Origin: Deltaproteobacteria bacterium
GTDB lineage: Bacteria > Lernaellota > Lernaellaia > JACKCT01
DNA length: 64,000 nucleotides
Reading direction: 5' to 3'
NCBI GenBank assembly: GCA_020845895.1
Contig: JADLEX010000027.1
Location: forward strand, 1 to 64,000
The notes beneath the pieces are model-generated. The model ran no database searches. It was not told the origin of the DNA and worked only from the letters and a program-made list of their open reading frames with translations. Positions 17,323-26,806 of this stretch are shown here, in pieces. Positions within the stretch are counted from its first letter, which is position 1; each line of letters opens with the position of its first letter. Position numbers and translations under genes: made by a program.

Positions 17323-17610
17323 CGGGCGGCTTTCGGACCCATGGGGCCGAGAGAATTCACCGGCGGCGCGGCCGCAGGTATTCATCGGCGGCGCGGCCGC
17401 CATCAGGTTTCACCGCAACCGGAGTTTTCGATGGGCGAAGGCCCAAGTCGGAGCGATCGGCAGGGGCGTCTGGGCGGAAACCCACGCGGATCCATTGCGG
17501 CGAACCGACGGCTCGCCCTCTAATCCTACCCCGACCCTCTTCCGGTCCATGATTTCCGAGTGAATGAACCCGGCAACGCCCGTGCGCCCGCGCGCCGGAA
17601 CGGAGCGATC

Positions 17611-18897
17611 ATGACGCAGACGCAGACCCACATGGACGGTTCGGCGTACACCTTTCTTTACGCGTCGCGGCTCGTGGCGCGGCCCGTGACCGAAGGCGGG
17701 CGGCGCATCGGCACCGCGACGGATCTGGTCGCGCGGCGCTTGACGCCGTATCCGGAGCTCGAAGGGTTCGTGGTGCGGCGAAAAGGCAAGGAGTATTTCC
17801 TTCCCCTGGCCAAGGTTTCTCGCGCGGCACTCGAAGGGCGTGGCGCGATCGTCGCCCACGCGCACGATTTGACGGCGCTCGTGCACGACGACGACCGGTT
17901 CCTCGTGGCGGCGGTGCTGCTCGACAAACAGATCGTCGATGTGCAGGGCGCGAAGGTGGAACGCGTCAACGACGTGCACCTGCTCACCGTGGACGCGCAC
18001 ACCTACCTCGTGCACGTGGATGTGGGCTTGCCGGGCCTGCTTCGCCGTCTGGGTTTCGAGGGCGGCGTGCGCCGGATCGTGCGGACCTTCGGCCGCGACC
18101 TGAAGGACGACTGGATCTCGTGGCGATATGTGCAGACGTTGCAGGGGCGGCGCGGGCCGGGACCGATCCGCCTCGCGGTCGGCCACGAGCAGCTCCACGA
18201 TCTGCACCCGGGCGAACTCGCCGACATTCTGGAGGATCTGGACAAGGAAGGCCGCATCGCGCTTCTGCACTCGGTCGATCCCGAGGTGGCCGCGAGCGCG
18301 CTGGAAGAGGTCGAGCCCGAGCTGGGCGCGGCCATCGTCAAGGAACTCGACCCCGAGGTCGCGGCCGACATCATGGAAGAGATGGAAGCCGCCGCCGCCG
18401 CGGATATCCTCGACGAGGTCACCGACGAACGCCGCGAGGACATCATCGACCGGATGGATGCCGAGGAGCGCCAGGAAATCGAAACGCTCCACACCTACGA
18501 GGACAAGTCGGCCGGCGCGCTGATGAGCACGGATTTCGTGGAGATCGCGGCCACCGCGACGGTCGCCGACGCGATCGCCGCCGTTCGCCAGTGGGCCGAC
18601 GAGGTCGCCATGCTGCACTACGTCTACCTGCTCGACGACACCGGCACGCTCGTCGGCGCGGTGAGTCTCAAGCAGCTCATCCTCGCCCGGCCCGACACCC
18701 CCCTGCGAGAACTGGCGGGGATGCGTCTCGTCACCGTCTCGCCGGACGAGGACTGGTCGGACGTAGCCGAAAAGTTCTACAAGTACAACTTCCAGGCCAT
18801 GCCGGTCGTGGACGAGAACGACCGGCTCGTGGGGGTCGTTTCGTTCCGGTCCAGCTTCGACGAACTCGTGCGTTATTACGTGAGAGAGGCGGCGTAG
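17611..18897 (+). CDS. PRC-barrel/MgtE-N/CBS protein without membrane domain
   Basis: A 428-residue soluble protein with an N-terminal pair of PRC-barrel-like segments (ARPVTEGGRRIGTATDLVAR; DKQIVDVQGAKVERVND, residues about 15-150). The MgtE intracellular N domain follows (LHPGELADILEDLDKEGRIALL through DEVTDERREDIIDRM, about 190-285), then a CBS pair (SAGALMSTDFVEI; LVTVSPDEDWSDVAEKFYKY, about 295-425). The MgtE transmembrane channel is missing. The ATG at 17611 has GGAG five bases upstream. The NRAMP-like transporter starts 36 bp downstream, so this may be its Mg2+-sensing regulatory subunit acting in trans; that role is an inference. Confidence 0.88.
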   Translation: MTQTQTHMDGSAYTFLYASRLVARPVTEGGRRIGTATDLVARRLTPYPELEGFVVRRKGKEYFLPLAKVSRAALEGRGAIVAHAHDLTALVHDDDRFLVAAVLLDKQIVDVQGAKVERVNDVHLLTVDAHTYLVHVDVGLPGLLRRLGFEGGVRRIVRTFGRDLKDDWISWRYVQTLQGRRGPGPIRLAVGHEQLHDLHPGELADILEDLDKEGRIALLHSVDPEVAASALEEVEPELGAAIVKELDPEVAADIMEEMEAAAAADILDEVTDERREDIIDRMDAEERQEIETLHTYEDKSAGALMSTDFVEIAATATVADAIAAVRQWADEVAMLHYVYLLDDTGTLVGAVSLKQLILARPDTPLRELAGMRLVTVSPDEDWSDVAEKFYKYNFQAMPVVDENDRLVGVVSFRSSFDELVRYYVREAA

Positions 18898-18933
18898 CGC
18901 CCGTCATCGAATCGGCGCGACGGAAGTAACCGC

Positions 18934-20187
18934 ATGGCGGAAAACGAGAAACCCCGCAGACCGTGGACGCAGCGCATCGCGCTGTTTTTCGCCGTCATGG
19001 GGCCGGGCATCATCACGGCCAACGTGGACAACGACGCCGGCGGGCTCGCCACGTACAGTCAGGCCGGGGCGATGTTCGGGCTCGACACACTGTGGATCTT
19101 CGGGCCGATGTGCGTGGTGCTCATCATGGTGCAGGAGATGTGCAACCGGATGGGCGTCGTCACGGGGCAGGGGCTCTCGTCGCTCATCCGCGAGCGATTC
19201 GGTGTCAAGATCACGTTCTACCTCATGCTCGCGCTGCTGGTGACGAACTTCGGCAACGTCATGGCCGAGTTCGCGGGCATCGCCGCCGCCGCGCGGCTCT
19301 TCGGCGTGCCGCCGTGGATCGCCGTGCCGCTGTGCGCCGCCGGCGTGTGGTATCTCGTCATCCGCTACAACTATCGCTCGGTCGAAAAGGTCTTTCTGGC
19401 CGCGTGCCTGTTCTACGTCGCCTATCTCATCACGGCGCATTTGGTGCATCCGCCCGTCGAGCAGATCACGCAGGCTTTTGTCACACCCAAATGGGTGCCG
19501 GGCCGCGCGTATCTCGTGATGATCATCGGCCTGTTCGGCACGACGATCGCGCCCTGGATGCAGTTCTATCAACAGGCCGCGATCGTCGAGAAAAACGTGC
19601 ACATCGACGACTACGCGTATTCGAAGGCCGATACGATCATCGGGGGCATCGTCGTGCACGTGGTGGCCGCGGCGATCATCATCGTGTGCGCCCAGACGCT
19701 GAATCGGCAGGGCATCGCCATCGAGGACGGCGCGGGCGCGGCTGCCGCGCTCGAACCGCTCGCGGGACCGTGGGCGCGGCACCTGTTCGCGTTCGGCCTG
19801 TGGAACGCGTCGATGTTCGCCGCGTGCATCCTGCCGCTTTCGACCGCGTACACGATCTGCGAGGCGCTGGGGTGGGAGCGGGGCGTCGATCATTCCTTCG
19901 CCGACGCGAAGCAGTTCTACGTGCTCTACACCGCGTCGATCGTGCTGGGCGCGGCGATCGTTCTGATCCCCAAGATCTCGCTCATGAACATCATGCTCTA
20001 CTCGCAGGTCGTCAACGGCCTGCTGCTGCCGGTCGTGCTCGTCTTCATGCTCATCCTCGCCAGCGACCGCGAACTCATGGGCGAGCACGCCAACAGCCGC
20101 GTGTACAACGTCGCGAGCTGGCTGACCGCCATGGCTCTCACGGCGCTGTCGCTCTCCTACGTCTACGACGTCATCCGCAACGCGTAG
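18934..20187 (+). CDS. NRAMP-related metal transporter, Mg2+-type site
   Basis: A 417-residue, about 11-helix protein of the NRAMP/SLC11 family. The TM1 motif that is DPGN in Mn2+/Fe2+ NRAMPs is DAGG here (NVDNDAGGLATYSQAGA, about residues 30-46). The TM6 MPH motif is APW (FGTTIAPWMQFYQQA). Loss of the Asn and of the metal-coordinating Met is what I recall for NRAMP-related Mg2+ transporters (NRMT). Coupling to an MgtE-N/CBS protein 36 bp upstream supports Mg2+ over Mn2+. Confidence is high for the family and moderate for the substrate. Confidence 0.88.
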   Translation: MAENEKPRRPWTQRIALFFAVMGPGIITANVDNDAGGLATYSQAGAMFGLDTLWIFGPMCVVLIMVQEMCNRMGVVTGQGLSSLIRERFGVKITFYLMLALLVTNFGNVMAEFAGIAAAARLFGVPPWIAVPLCAAGVWYLVIRYNYRSVEKVFLAACLFYVAYLITAHLVHPPVEQITQAFVTPKWVPGRAYLVMIIGLFGTTIAPWMQFYQQAAIVEKNVHIDDYAYSKADTIIGGIVVHVVAAAIIIVCAQTLNRQGIAIEDGAGAAAALEPLAGPWARHLFAFGLWNASMFAACILPLSTAYTICEALGWERGVDHSFADAKQFYVLYTASIVLGAAIVLIPKISLMNIMLYSQVVNGLLLPVVLVFMLILASDRELMGEHANSRVYNVASWLTAMALTALSLSYVYDVIRNA

Positions 20188-20344
20188 GGCTGCCCCCGCT
20201 TCCGCCAACAACCAAAATCCAACTACCAAAAACTCACCGATGCGCCATTCGGCGCGACGCGGCGCGATTTGCGCTTTGCGTTCCGGCACCCGTTAGCGCG
20301 ACAATCCCACCGCGACATCGAAAACCAACACCCGGGAGAAAACC

Positions 20345-20770
20345 ATGGTCCAACACGACTGCCGAAGCTGCGAGCGGTTCCACGAGTGCGCGACGCTGTG
20401 CGAGCCGGTCGCGGCGATCGTCGCCGAGGTCGAGCATCACGGGCGCGGCGCGATGATTCCCGCCAGCCCCCACACCGTTGCGATCCTCGCGGCGACCGAC
20501 GGACGCATTCCCTGGTCAGAGATGATCGGCGACGAGATCACGGTCGAAGAGATCGAGTCGATGCCCGGCCTGACAGCGCGCCAGCGGCGGGCGTTGTCGC
20601 TCATGCTGATCGAAACCCTGTCCTCGAGGGAGATCGCGCGAAGCATGGGCATCTCCCAGTCGACGGCACTCGGTCACCTGCGGGCGGCGCTGCGCAAGAC
20701 GCGCCGGCGGATCGATCGGCTGCGCGCCGCGCAACGCGGCGTCGACTCCCATATTGGCCGGTCGGTCTAA
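20345..20770 (+). CDS. Sigma-70 region 4-like HTH protein with N-terminal Cys cluster
   Basis: A 141-residue protein. The N-terminus MVQHDCRSCERFHECATLCEP has four Cys in a pattern suited to metal binding. Residues about 75-125 match sigma-70 region 4 (LTARQRRALSLMLIETLSSREIARSMGISQSTALGHLRAALRKTRRRIDRL). Region 2 is absent, so it is not a complete sigma factor; a DNA-binding regulator is more likely. GGGAGAAAACC precedes the ATG. A possible promoter/terminator unit lies downstream. No target is inferable. Confidence 0.7.
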   Translation: MVQHDCRSCERFHECATLCEPVAAIVAEVEHHGRGAMIPASPHTVAILAATDGRIPWSEMIGDEITVEEIESMPGLTARQRRALSLMLIETLSSREIARSMGISQSTALGHLRAALRKTRRRIDRLRAAQRGVDSHIGRSV

Positions 20771-21105
20771 GGCGGCGGAACTCCACCGGAATCCCGGCCA
20801 CGGCGATTTCGCGAGCCGCGGAATTTGAGCTGCCGTGTCGATTTTGATCGAGGACTTCGCCGCCGGTTCCGAAAAGAAATGCAGAACGGCACGGCGAAAT
20901 CGAGCGCATCGCAAGGCGCGAAATCCGCTCTGGCTGACTTGACAACGGTTCCCGGTCAGTGCTAAAGGGGGTCCCGAGACTCCCGCGCGTCGCAAACGCG
21001 CTTAATTGATTGATAATATTGAACAAATCGCAGCGATGTGAATGGGCGTTCAAACACCCGACTGTCAGCGTCCGGACGTTTTTTTCGGATTCCGAGAAAA
21101 AAGGC

Positions 21106-21134
21106 TTGACGGATTTTACGCGCTGCGTTAAGGT
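21106..21134 (+). promoter_or_regulatory. Candidate promoter in the large non-coding gap
   Basis: TTGACG (21106-21111), a 17-bp spacer and TAAGGT (21129-21134), in an AT-richer patch of the 675-bp gap 20771-21445. Transcription would start near 21141 and run toward the terminator at 21358-21380. No gene start follows on this strand. Confidence 0.4.
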
Positions 21135-21140
21135 CGAAAG

Positions 21141-21380
21141 TGAATGACGGTTCATTCACCGTCGGGTCTTTCAAAACCGGGAATACGAGGCAGGAGCGCG
21201 CATCACAACTCTCCATGCAACCTCAAAAAATATGACGGCCCGGGCGGCCTCGCCGACCGGACCTCGAACCACCAATCTCCCAGCCCGATCAATCTGGTCA
21301 TCTCATCCGCTTCCTGCCCCAGACATACAGCGCAATGGATTGCATGCTCATTCAAATCGCCGCCTTCGGGCGGCGTTTTT
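21141..21380 (+). ncRNA. Candidate small RNA (about 240 nt)
   Basis: Bounded by the promoter-like site at 21106-21134 and a strong intrinsic terminator. Two long-range pairings are visible: GAATGA near the 5' end with TCATTC at 21349-21354, and GGCAGGAGCG (about 21190) with CGCTTCCTGCC (about 21308, one bulge). This would give a long closed rod. No Rfam family was recognised; it does not carry the tmRNA, SRP or RNase P hallmarks. Inference only. Confidence 0.3.
21358..21380 (+). terminator. Strong rho-independent terminator
   Basis: Stem CGCCGCC / GGCGGCG with a TTCG tetraloop, followed by TTTTTGTTT. Oriented for the plus strand, so it does not serve the converging pilT gene well. The nearest plus-strand gene ends almost 600 bp upstream. 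Confidence 0.8.
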
Positions 21381-21445
21381 GTTTGGATTTTCGCCGACCG
21401 GGGTGGACTGCGACCTGGGCGGATGTCCCGTCGTCGGCCGCTCAC

Positions 21446-22681
21446 TCACTTCGAGAAACGCTCGATGACCATGTTGGGCTTGGGGGCCGGTTCATTCGGC
21501 GCGGAGCCCGAGGTCGGGGCGCCGGGACGCGGGCGCGACGCGGTTCGCTGGAACTCGGTAATTTCGGCGTCGGACGTGGACGATACGCCCTTCATCTTGA
21601 GCGAGAAGTCGCCCGGATTGCTGGCGTTTTCCATCGCGTCTTCGTAACCGATCTTTTTTTCCAGGCACAGCTTCATCAGGCTCATGTCGAAGGTCTGCAT
21701 GCCGTAGGCCGCGAAGCCGCCCGCGACCACGTCGGTGATTTCGTGCGTTCGCTTGGGGTCCTTGATGAGCTCGCTGACGCGCTTGGTGGCGACGAGCACC
21801 TCGACGGCGGGGATGCGCCCCTGCTGGTCGATCCGCGGGATGAGGCGCTGGCAGACGATGGCCTTGATGACGGTGGCGAGCTGAAAGCGGATCTGCTCGG
21901 ACCGGGCCGCGTCGAAAAACGAAATGATGCGGTGGATCGTCTCCATGACGTCGGTGGTGTGCAGCGTGGCGAGCACCAAATGGCCGGTTTCGGCGGCCAT
22001 GAGGGCGGTGGTGATGGTTTCGATGTCGCGCATTTCGCCGACGAGGATGACGTCGGGATCCTGACGCATCGCGGAGCGCAGCGCCGACAGGAAGGTGCCG
22101 GTGTCGAAGCCGACCTCGCGCTGGGCGATCATGCTCATCTTGTCGCGCAGCAGGTATTCGATCGGGTCCTCGATGGTGACGATGTGCGCGTTGCGGCGGC
22201 GATTGATGAAATCGACGATGGCCGCGAGCGTGGTGGATTTGCCCGACCCGGTGGAGCCGGTGACGAGCACGAGGCCGCGCCGCTCCATCGCGATCTTTTC
22301 CATCACGGGCGGCAAACCGAGATCCTCGAAGGTGCCGATGTCGAAGGGGATCGCGCGCATCGCGATGGCGACCGTGCCGCGCTGCTGAAAGACATTGGCG
22401 CGGAAGCGCCCGACGCCGGAGACTGACTACGCGAGATCGATCTCGTGGCGGCGCTTGAATTCCTCGGTCTGGCGTTCGTTCATCATCAGCTTGGCGAAGC
22501 CGTTGATCATCTGCGGGTTCAGCTCGGGAAATCCCTCGACTTCGAGGAGTTGCCCGTTGATACGGAAAACCGCGCCCTTTCCCGGCTTGAGATGGATGTC
22601 GGACGCCTGCACCTGTGCCGCCAAGCCCAGAAGCTTGTGAAACTGCGCGCGCATCTGCTCGGTCTGGGGGTCCGCCGTCAT
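21446..22681 (-). pseudogene. pilT: Twitching motility ATPase PilT, interrupted by in-frame TAG
   Basis: Type IV pilus retraction ATPase. Codons 1-84 (to HEIDLA) are followed by TAG at 22427-22429, then the same frame continues SVSGVGRFRANVFQQRG into MRAIPFDIGTFEDLG and the whole ATPase core. Walker A is GSTGSGKSTT (about codon 141), the His box TLHTTD, and Walker B-like DPDVILVGEMRD. The reading frame and family match run straight through the stop; PilT relatives have Tyr there, so TAC to TAG is the simplest change. The C-terminus adds a Pro-rich tail (PRPGAPTSGSAPNEPAPKP). Options are a true nonsense mutation, a base-call error, or readthrough. Elsewhere in the window TAG ends genes normally. 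It lies 13 bp past recA. Confidence 0.88.
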
Positions 22682-22694
22682 GATCCGTCGCCGG

Positions 22695-23786
<1,092 letters not shown>

Positions 23787-23837
23787 GGGTCTCCTCCACA
23801 ATGAAAGTTGAACGGACACTCCCGATCAGCTCGAAAT

Positions 23838-23905
23838 CCCTCACCCCGGCTCGCGCCGCTCGCCACCCCTCTCCCGCCCGGCGGGAGAGGGGTCGGGGGT
23901 GAGGG
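23838..23905. repeat. Palindromic intergenic repeat (CCCCTCTCCC family)
   Basis: Inverted repeat with inner stem CCCCTCTCCCGCC / GGCGGGAGAGGGG and outer arms CCCTCACCCC / GGGTGAGGG. It lies between the divergent-side end of recA and the end of the next minus-strand gene. The right arm 23883-23905 (23 bp) is identical, inverted, to 1681-1703 inside ftsY. A third core is at 51648-51675. Confidence 0.85.
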
Positions 23906-23909
23906 CCGG

Positions 23910-24830
23910 TCACTCGCTCAGGATGATCGTTTTCGGTCGGTCCTCGGTCTCTTCCGGCTCGCCGTCGGGTTTGTGGCGCCGGTCCATTTCGGCGGCGCGG
24001 CTGAGCGCGCGGTGGATGATGTCGCGCGTGGCGAGCAACTCCGCGTCGTCGGCGTTGCGCGCGGCGGAGCCGGCAAAAAACAGGTCGATCTCTCGCATCA
24101 GCCCCGCGGCGTTGATGCGCCCCTGAATCGCGCGGACCTGACGATCGATGACCTCGCAGACGATCGCCCGGGCTTCGGGCCGGCCGACCAACTCGATGGC
24201 TCGATTCATGGCGTCGTCGGGCACGTAGGGCACGATCTCGACCAGCAGGGATTCCTGACCGGTCGCCTTGAGCCAACCGACGCGCATGAAATGCGAACCG
24301 GCGAGCAGACGCATCGCGCCCACGCCGTTCTTGGCCTGCAGCTCGTAGCGCGCCTGCCGGCCGTAGATCTGCTCGAAGATCCGGCAGCGATCACTGTAGG
24401 CCACGTCGTCGCCGTACCCGTCGAAAAACGTCGTCAGATCGTCATACAGTTTTGCGGCCTTGGTGGATTTGCCCTGTCGTTCGTAGATCTCGGCGAGCAG
24501 CAGGAAACCCGGCGGCATCCAGGCGAAGGTGTTTTTGGGCAAGGCCTTGATGATCCGCGCGACACGCACCACCGGCGGGGCGACCTGCTCGATATTCTGG
24601 GTGGTGTTCGAGGTCCGCGCGGCGAGGTAACCCTCGTAGTTCCAGCCGCTCCACTTCATCGCGTCGTAGAGCCGCCGCTCGGCCCGGCCGAGCTTGCCTT
24701 TCTCCACGTCGCGGTGCGCACGTTCGACGGCCGCAATGACGCGCGCCTCGCCCATGCGGGCGACGTAAGACCAAAGGACGATGAGCCCCAGGCAGACAAC
24801 CGCACCGACGAGGGCGAATAAGAGCCACAT
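23910..24830 (-). CDS. Membrane-anchored protein of unknown function
   Basis: A 306-residue protein with one N-terminal helix (MWLLFALVGAVVCLGLIVLWSYV), then a largely alpha-helical soluble domain. TPR-like pairs are visible (RGRAERRLYDAMKW-like; LLAEIYERQGKSTKAAKLYDDLTTFF; EQIYGRQARYELQAKNG), so a scaffold role is possible. The C-terminus is charged (DRRHKPDGEPEETEDRPK). Start ATG 24830 was chosen because it begins the membrane helix. It is upstream of recA on the same strand, with a palindromic repeat between. No family was recognised. Confidence 0.7.
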   Translation of the reverse strand: MWLLFALVGAVVCLGLIVLWSYVARMGEARVIAAVERAHRDVEKGKLGRAERRLYDAMKWSGWNYEGYLAARTSNTTQNIEQVAPPVVRVARIIKALPKNTFAWMPPGFLLLAEIYERQGKSTKAAKLYDDLTTFFDGYGDDVAYSDRCRIFEQIYGRQARYELQAKNGVGAMRLLAGSHFMRVGWLKATGQESLLVEIVPYVPDDAMNRAIELVGRPEARAIVCEVIDRQVRAIQGRINAAGLMREIDLFFAGSAARNADDAELLATRDIIHRALSRAAEMDRRHKPDGEPEETEDRPKTIILSE

Positions 24831-24978
24831 GGCCCCGATCCTCTTTTCCGGAAAATCCCGAGAACGCCACGGAATTGTAAGGGGAGCGCCCGGCGAAATC
24901 AATGTTCCGACGGCCCCATCGACAGATTGTCGGGAGGGATTATTGTGGCGGTTCGAGAACCCGGCCCGGAGACCCCCC

Positions 24979-25293
24979 GTGACGTACGTTGTGACCGAGC
25001 GCTGCCTCAACTGCAAATACACGGACTGCGTGGATGCGTGCCCCGTGGAGGCCTTTCACGAGGGTCCGACCATGCTCTACATCCATCCGGAAACCTGCAT
25101 CGACTGCGGCGCCTGCGAGCCCGAATGCCCGGTGCAGGCGATCTTCGACGCCGATCAGGCGCCGCCGGAATTCGCGTCGGCCGTCGGCGTCAACCGCGAG
25201 ATGGCGATGCGTTACCCCGTCATCCTCGAACGCAAGGATCCACTGCCCACCGCGCCGCCGAAAAGCGATTACGTGTTCCGCAACAAGTCCTGA
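24979..25293 (+). CDS. 7Fe-type ferredoxin
   Basis: A 104-residue ferredoxin of the FdxA type carrying one 3Fe-4S and one 4Fe-4S cluster; a low-potential electron carrier. The first cluster ligands are in CLNCKYTDCVDACPVEAF (residues 9-26), the second in CIDCGACEPECPVQAI. The DCVDACP spacing and FHEGPTMLYIHP match the family. The start is GTG at 24979 with GGAG nine bases upstream; no ATG is available in frame. It diverges from the membrane protein on the left and converges with the Asp-tail gene on the right. It could serve the 2-oxoacid:ferredoxin oxidoreductase encoded at 37666-40553. Confidence 0.93.
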   Translation: MTYVVTERCLNCKYTDCVDACPVEAFHEGPTMLYIHPETCIDCGACEPECPVQAIFDADQAPPEFASAVGVNREMAMRYPVILERKDPLPTAPPKSDYVFRNKS

Positions 25294-25336
25294 CGTCAAC
25301 TTCTCAACACGGGGTGATCGCGCATCGCGGGCATGG

Positions 25337-25372
25337 AAAAACGCCCGGCGGAACCGATCACGCCGGGCGTTT
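25337..25372. terminator. Bidirectional terminator between convergent genes
   Basis: Stem AAACGCCCGGCG / CGCCGGGCGTTT (12 bp) with a 10-nt loop. On the minus strand it ends GTTTTTCC, a good T-tract for the gene at 25391; on the plus strand it follows the ferredoxin stop by 43 bp. Confidence 0.8.
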
Positions 25373-25390
25373 CATTCAGGTCGGGGTCGC

Positions 25391-26605
25391 CTAACAGCCG
25401 CAGCAGTTTCCGTTGTTGCCGTCGTCGTCGTCACCCCGGTCGCTCAGGCCGGTGTCGTCGTCCGCGTCGTCATCCGTCGCGTCGTCGTCGCCCGGGTGAA
25501 TGTCGTCGTCGAGATCGTCATCCGCATCGTCGTCTGCGTCGTCGTCCGAATCATCATCCGAATCATCGTCGGCATCATCATCCGCGTCGTCATCGGCATC
25601 GTCATCCACATCATCGTCCGAGTCATCGTCCGCCGAGTCATCGTCGGCGTCGTCGTCCGAATCATCGTCGGTATCGTCGTCGGCGGTGTCGTCATCGGTC
25701 GTGTCGTCGTCCGCCGTGTCGTCGTCCGCCGTGTCGTCGTCCGCCGTGTCATCGTCGGCAGTGTCGTCATCGGCGGTGTCGTCGTCGCCGCTGTCGGTCG
25801 TGGTGGTGGTGCTGGTCGTCGTGACGACGGTCGTGGTGGTGGGCGGCTCCATCGTGGTCGTCGTGATGGTCGTCGTCGTGGTCGGTTCCATCGTCGTGGT
25901 CACAATCGTGGTCGTTGTCGTCGTCGGCGGCTCAGTTGTCGTCGTTGTGGGAGTCGTCGTCGTGGTGGGAGTCGTCGTCGTGGTGGTCGTCGTGGTCGTG
26001 GTTGTGGTTGTTGTGGACGTGGTCGTGCCGAACAGGAAGAATCGGTCGATCGCCCAGTACGAGATGATGTCGTCGTCGAGTGACGTGAACACCCAGGTCA
26101 GCTTCACGTAGGGTTCGAGGTCCGCGTAATCTGAAATGTCGATCACGACGGTCTCGTTGTCGTGCGTGGACGTCCAGGAGAAGAGTTCAACGCCATCGTC
26201 CACCGGGTCGCAACCCGGGTCGGCGCAGATCTTGAGCGTCGCGCGCGATCCGCCGAGGATGATGACCGGCTCGAAGTAAGTGTTGAACTGGATGCTCGTG
26301 CCCTGCCATCCGGACAGGTCGAAGGCCGGCGAAATCAATTCCGTGAAATCGAGGTTGTCGTCGATGCGGATGACCTCGTAGAAACCCTCGCTGAACAGGC
26401 CGGAACTCAGCCACGGTCGATAGAGCCACTGGTAAATATCGAAATCGACCCACTCCCAGGGGTTCGACCCGCTGTTCACGATCACCCACCCTGAAGGCGG
26501 CGAACCGTTGAAATTGGAGGAATAAATCGTCGCGGCGTGCGCGGACGGAACAACCATCGTCAGCGCGATCACCATTATCGTCGCGGCCACTCGGCGCTTC
26601 ATCAT
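25391..26605 (-). CDS. Secreted protein with Thr-rich and Asp-rich tails ending CCGC
   Basis: A 404-residue exported protein: signal peptide MMKRRVAATIMVIALTMVVPSAHAA, then a globular domain (about residues 26-195). That domain resembles the MAM/choice-of-anchor jelly roll (IYSSNFNGSPPSGWVIVNSGSNPWEW at its start; SPAFDLSGWQGTSIQFNTYFE inside). A Thr-rich linker (about 195-270) follows, then about 120 residues of DDD(A/S/T) repeats, and the last residues are NGNCCGC. GGGGAGGGCGA precedes the ATG. There is no lipobox or C-terminal helix. The end motif echoes the GGCGC tail of the protein at 15036-17144. Likely a surface protein; activity unknown. Confidence 0.85.
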   Translation of the reverse strand: MMKRRVAATIMVIALTMVVPSAHAATIYSSNFNGSPPSGWVIVNSGSNPWEWVDFDIYQWLYRPWLSSGLFSEGFYEVIRIDDNLDFTELISPAFDLSGWQGTSIQFNTYFEPVIILGGSRATLKICADPGCDPVDDGVELFSWTSTHDNETVVIDISDYADLEPYVKLTWVFTSLDDDIISYWAIDRFFLFGTTTSTTTTTTTTTTTTTTTPTTTTTPTTTTTEPPTTTTTTIVTTTMEPTTTTTITTTTMEPPTTTTVVTTTSTTTTTDSGDDDTADDDTADDDTADDDTADDDTADDDTTDDDTADDDTDDDSDDDADDDSADDDSDDDVDDDADDDADDDADDDSDDDSDDDADDDADDDLDDDIHPGDDDATDDDADDDTGLSDRGDDDDGNNGNCCGC

Positions 26606-26743
26606 TCGCCCTCCCCGGGTGGAAAGCTTTCGACGCCGGAACGCGAGCCCGGACAATTTCCCGCTCGCGCCCCCCGCGCGTCGAAACTGCCCCCAAAAAT
26701 TCCAGAACTTGGGTTATTTTAGCATGCCGCTCAAGCGATTGCC

Positions 26744-26776
26744 AAGAAAAAAATGACCGGTCAGTCATTTTTTCTT
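26744..26776 (-). terminator. Intrinsic terminator after the hydrolase lipoprotein gene
   Basis: Near-perfect inverted repeat centred on TGACCGGTCA with A/T arms; on the minus strand it ends CATTTTTTTCTT, 31 bp past the stop at 26807. Terminator function fits best, though the palindromic core resembles TetR-type operators. Confidence 0.75.
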
Positions 26777-26806
26777 CCGGTCAGCGCCGGCCCGTTTACG
26801 CCTGCG

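Noticed and set aside
17323..17610. M-box (Mg2+) riboswitch before the MgtE-N gene
   Set aside because: No M-box conserved segments recognised; only a long leader with a direct repeat is supported.
21358..21380. Terminator of pilT
   Set aside because: The T-tract is on the plus strand, whereas pilT is transcribed on the minus strand.
22360..22430. Frameshift in pilT
   Set aside because: The two halves are in the same frame; only a TAG separates them, and homology continues across it.
25500..26111. Plus-strand frame encoding poly-Ser/poly-Val
   Set aside because: It is the antisense of the Asp/Thr-rich tail; its sequence is a direct consequence of the GAY/ACN codon repeats.
26744..26776. 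TetR-type operator
   Set aside because: The TGACCGGTCA core fits one, but the A/T arms, T-tract and position 31 bp past a stop codon fit a terminator better.
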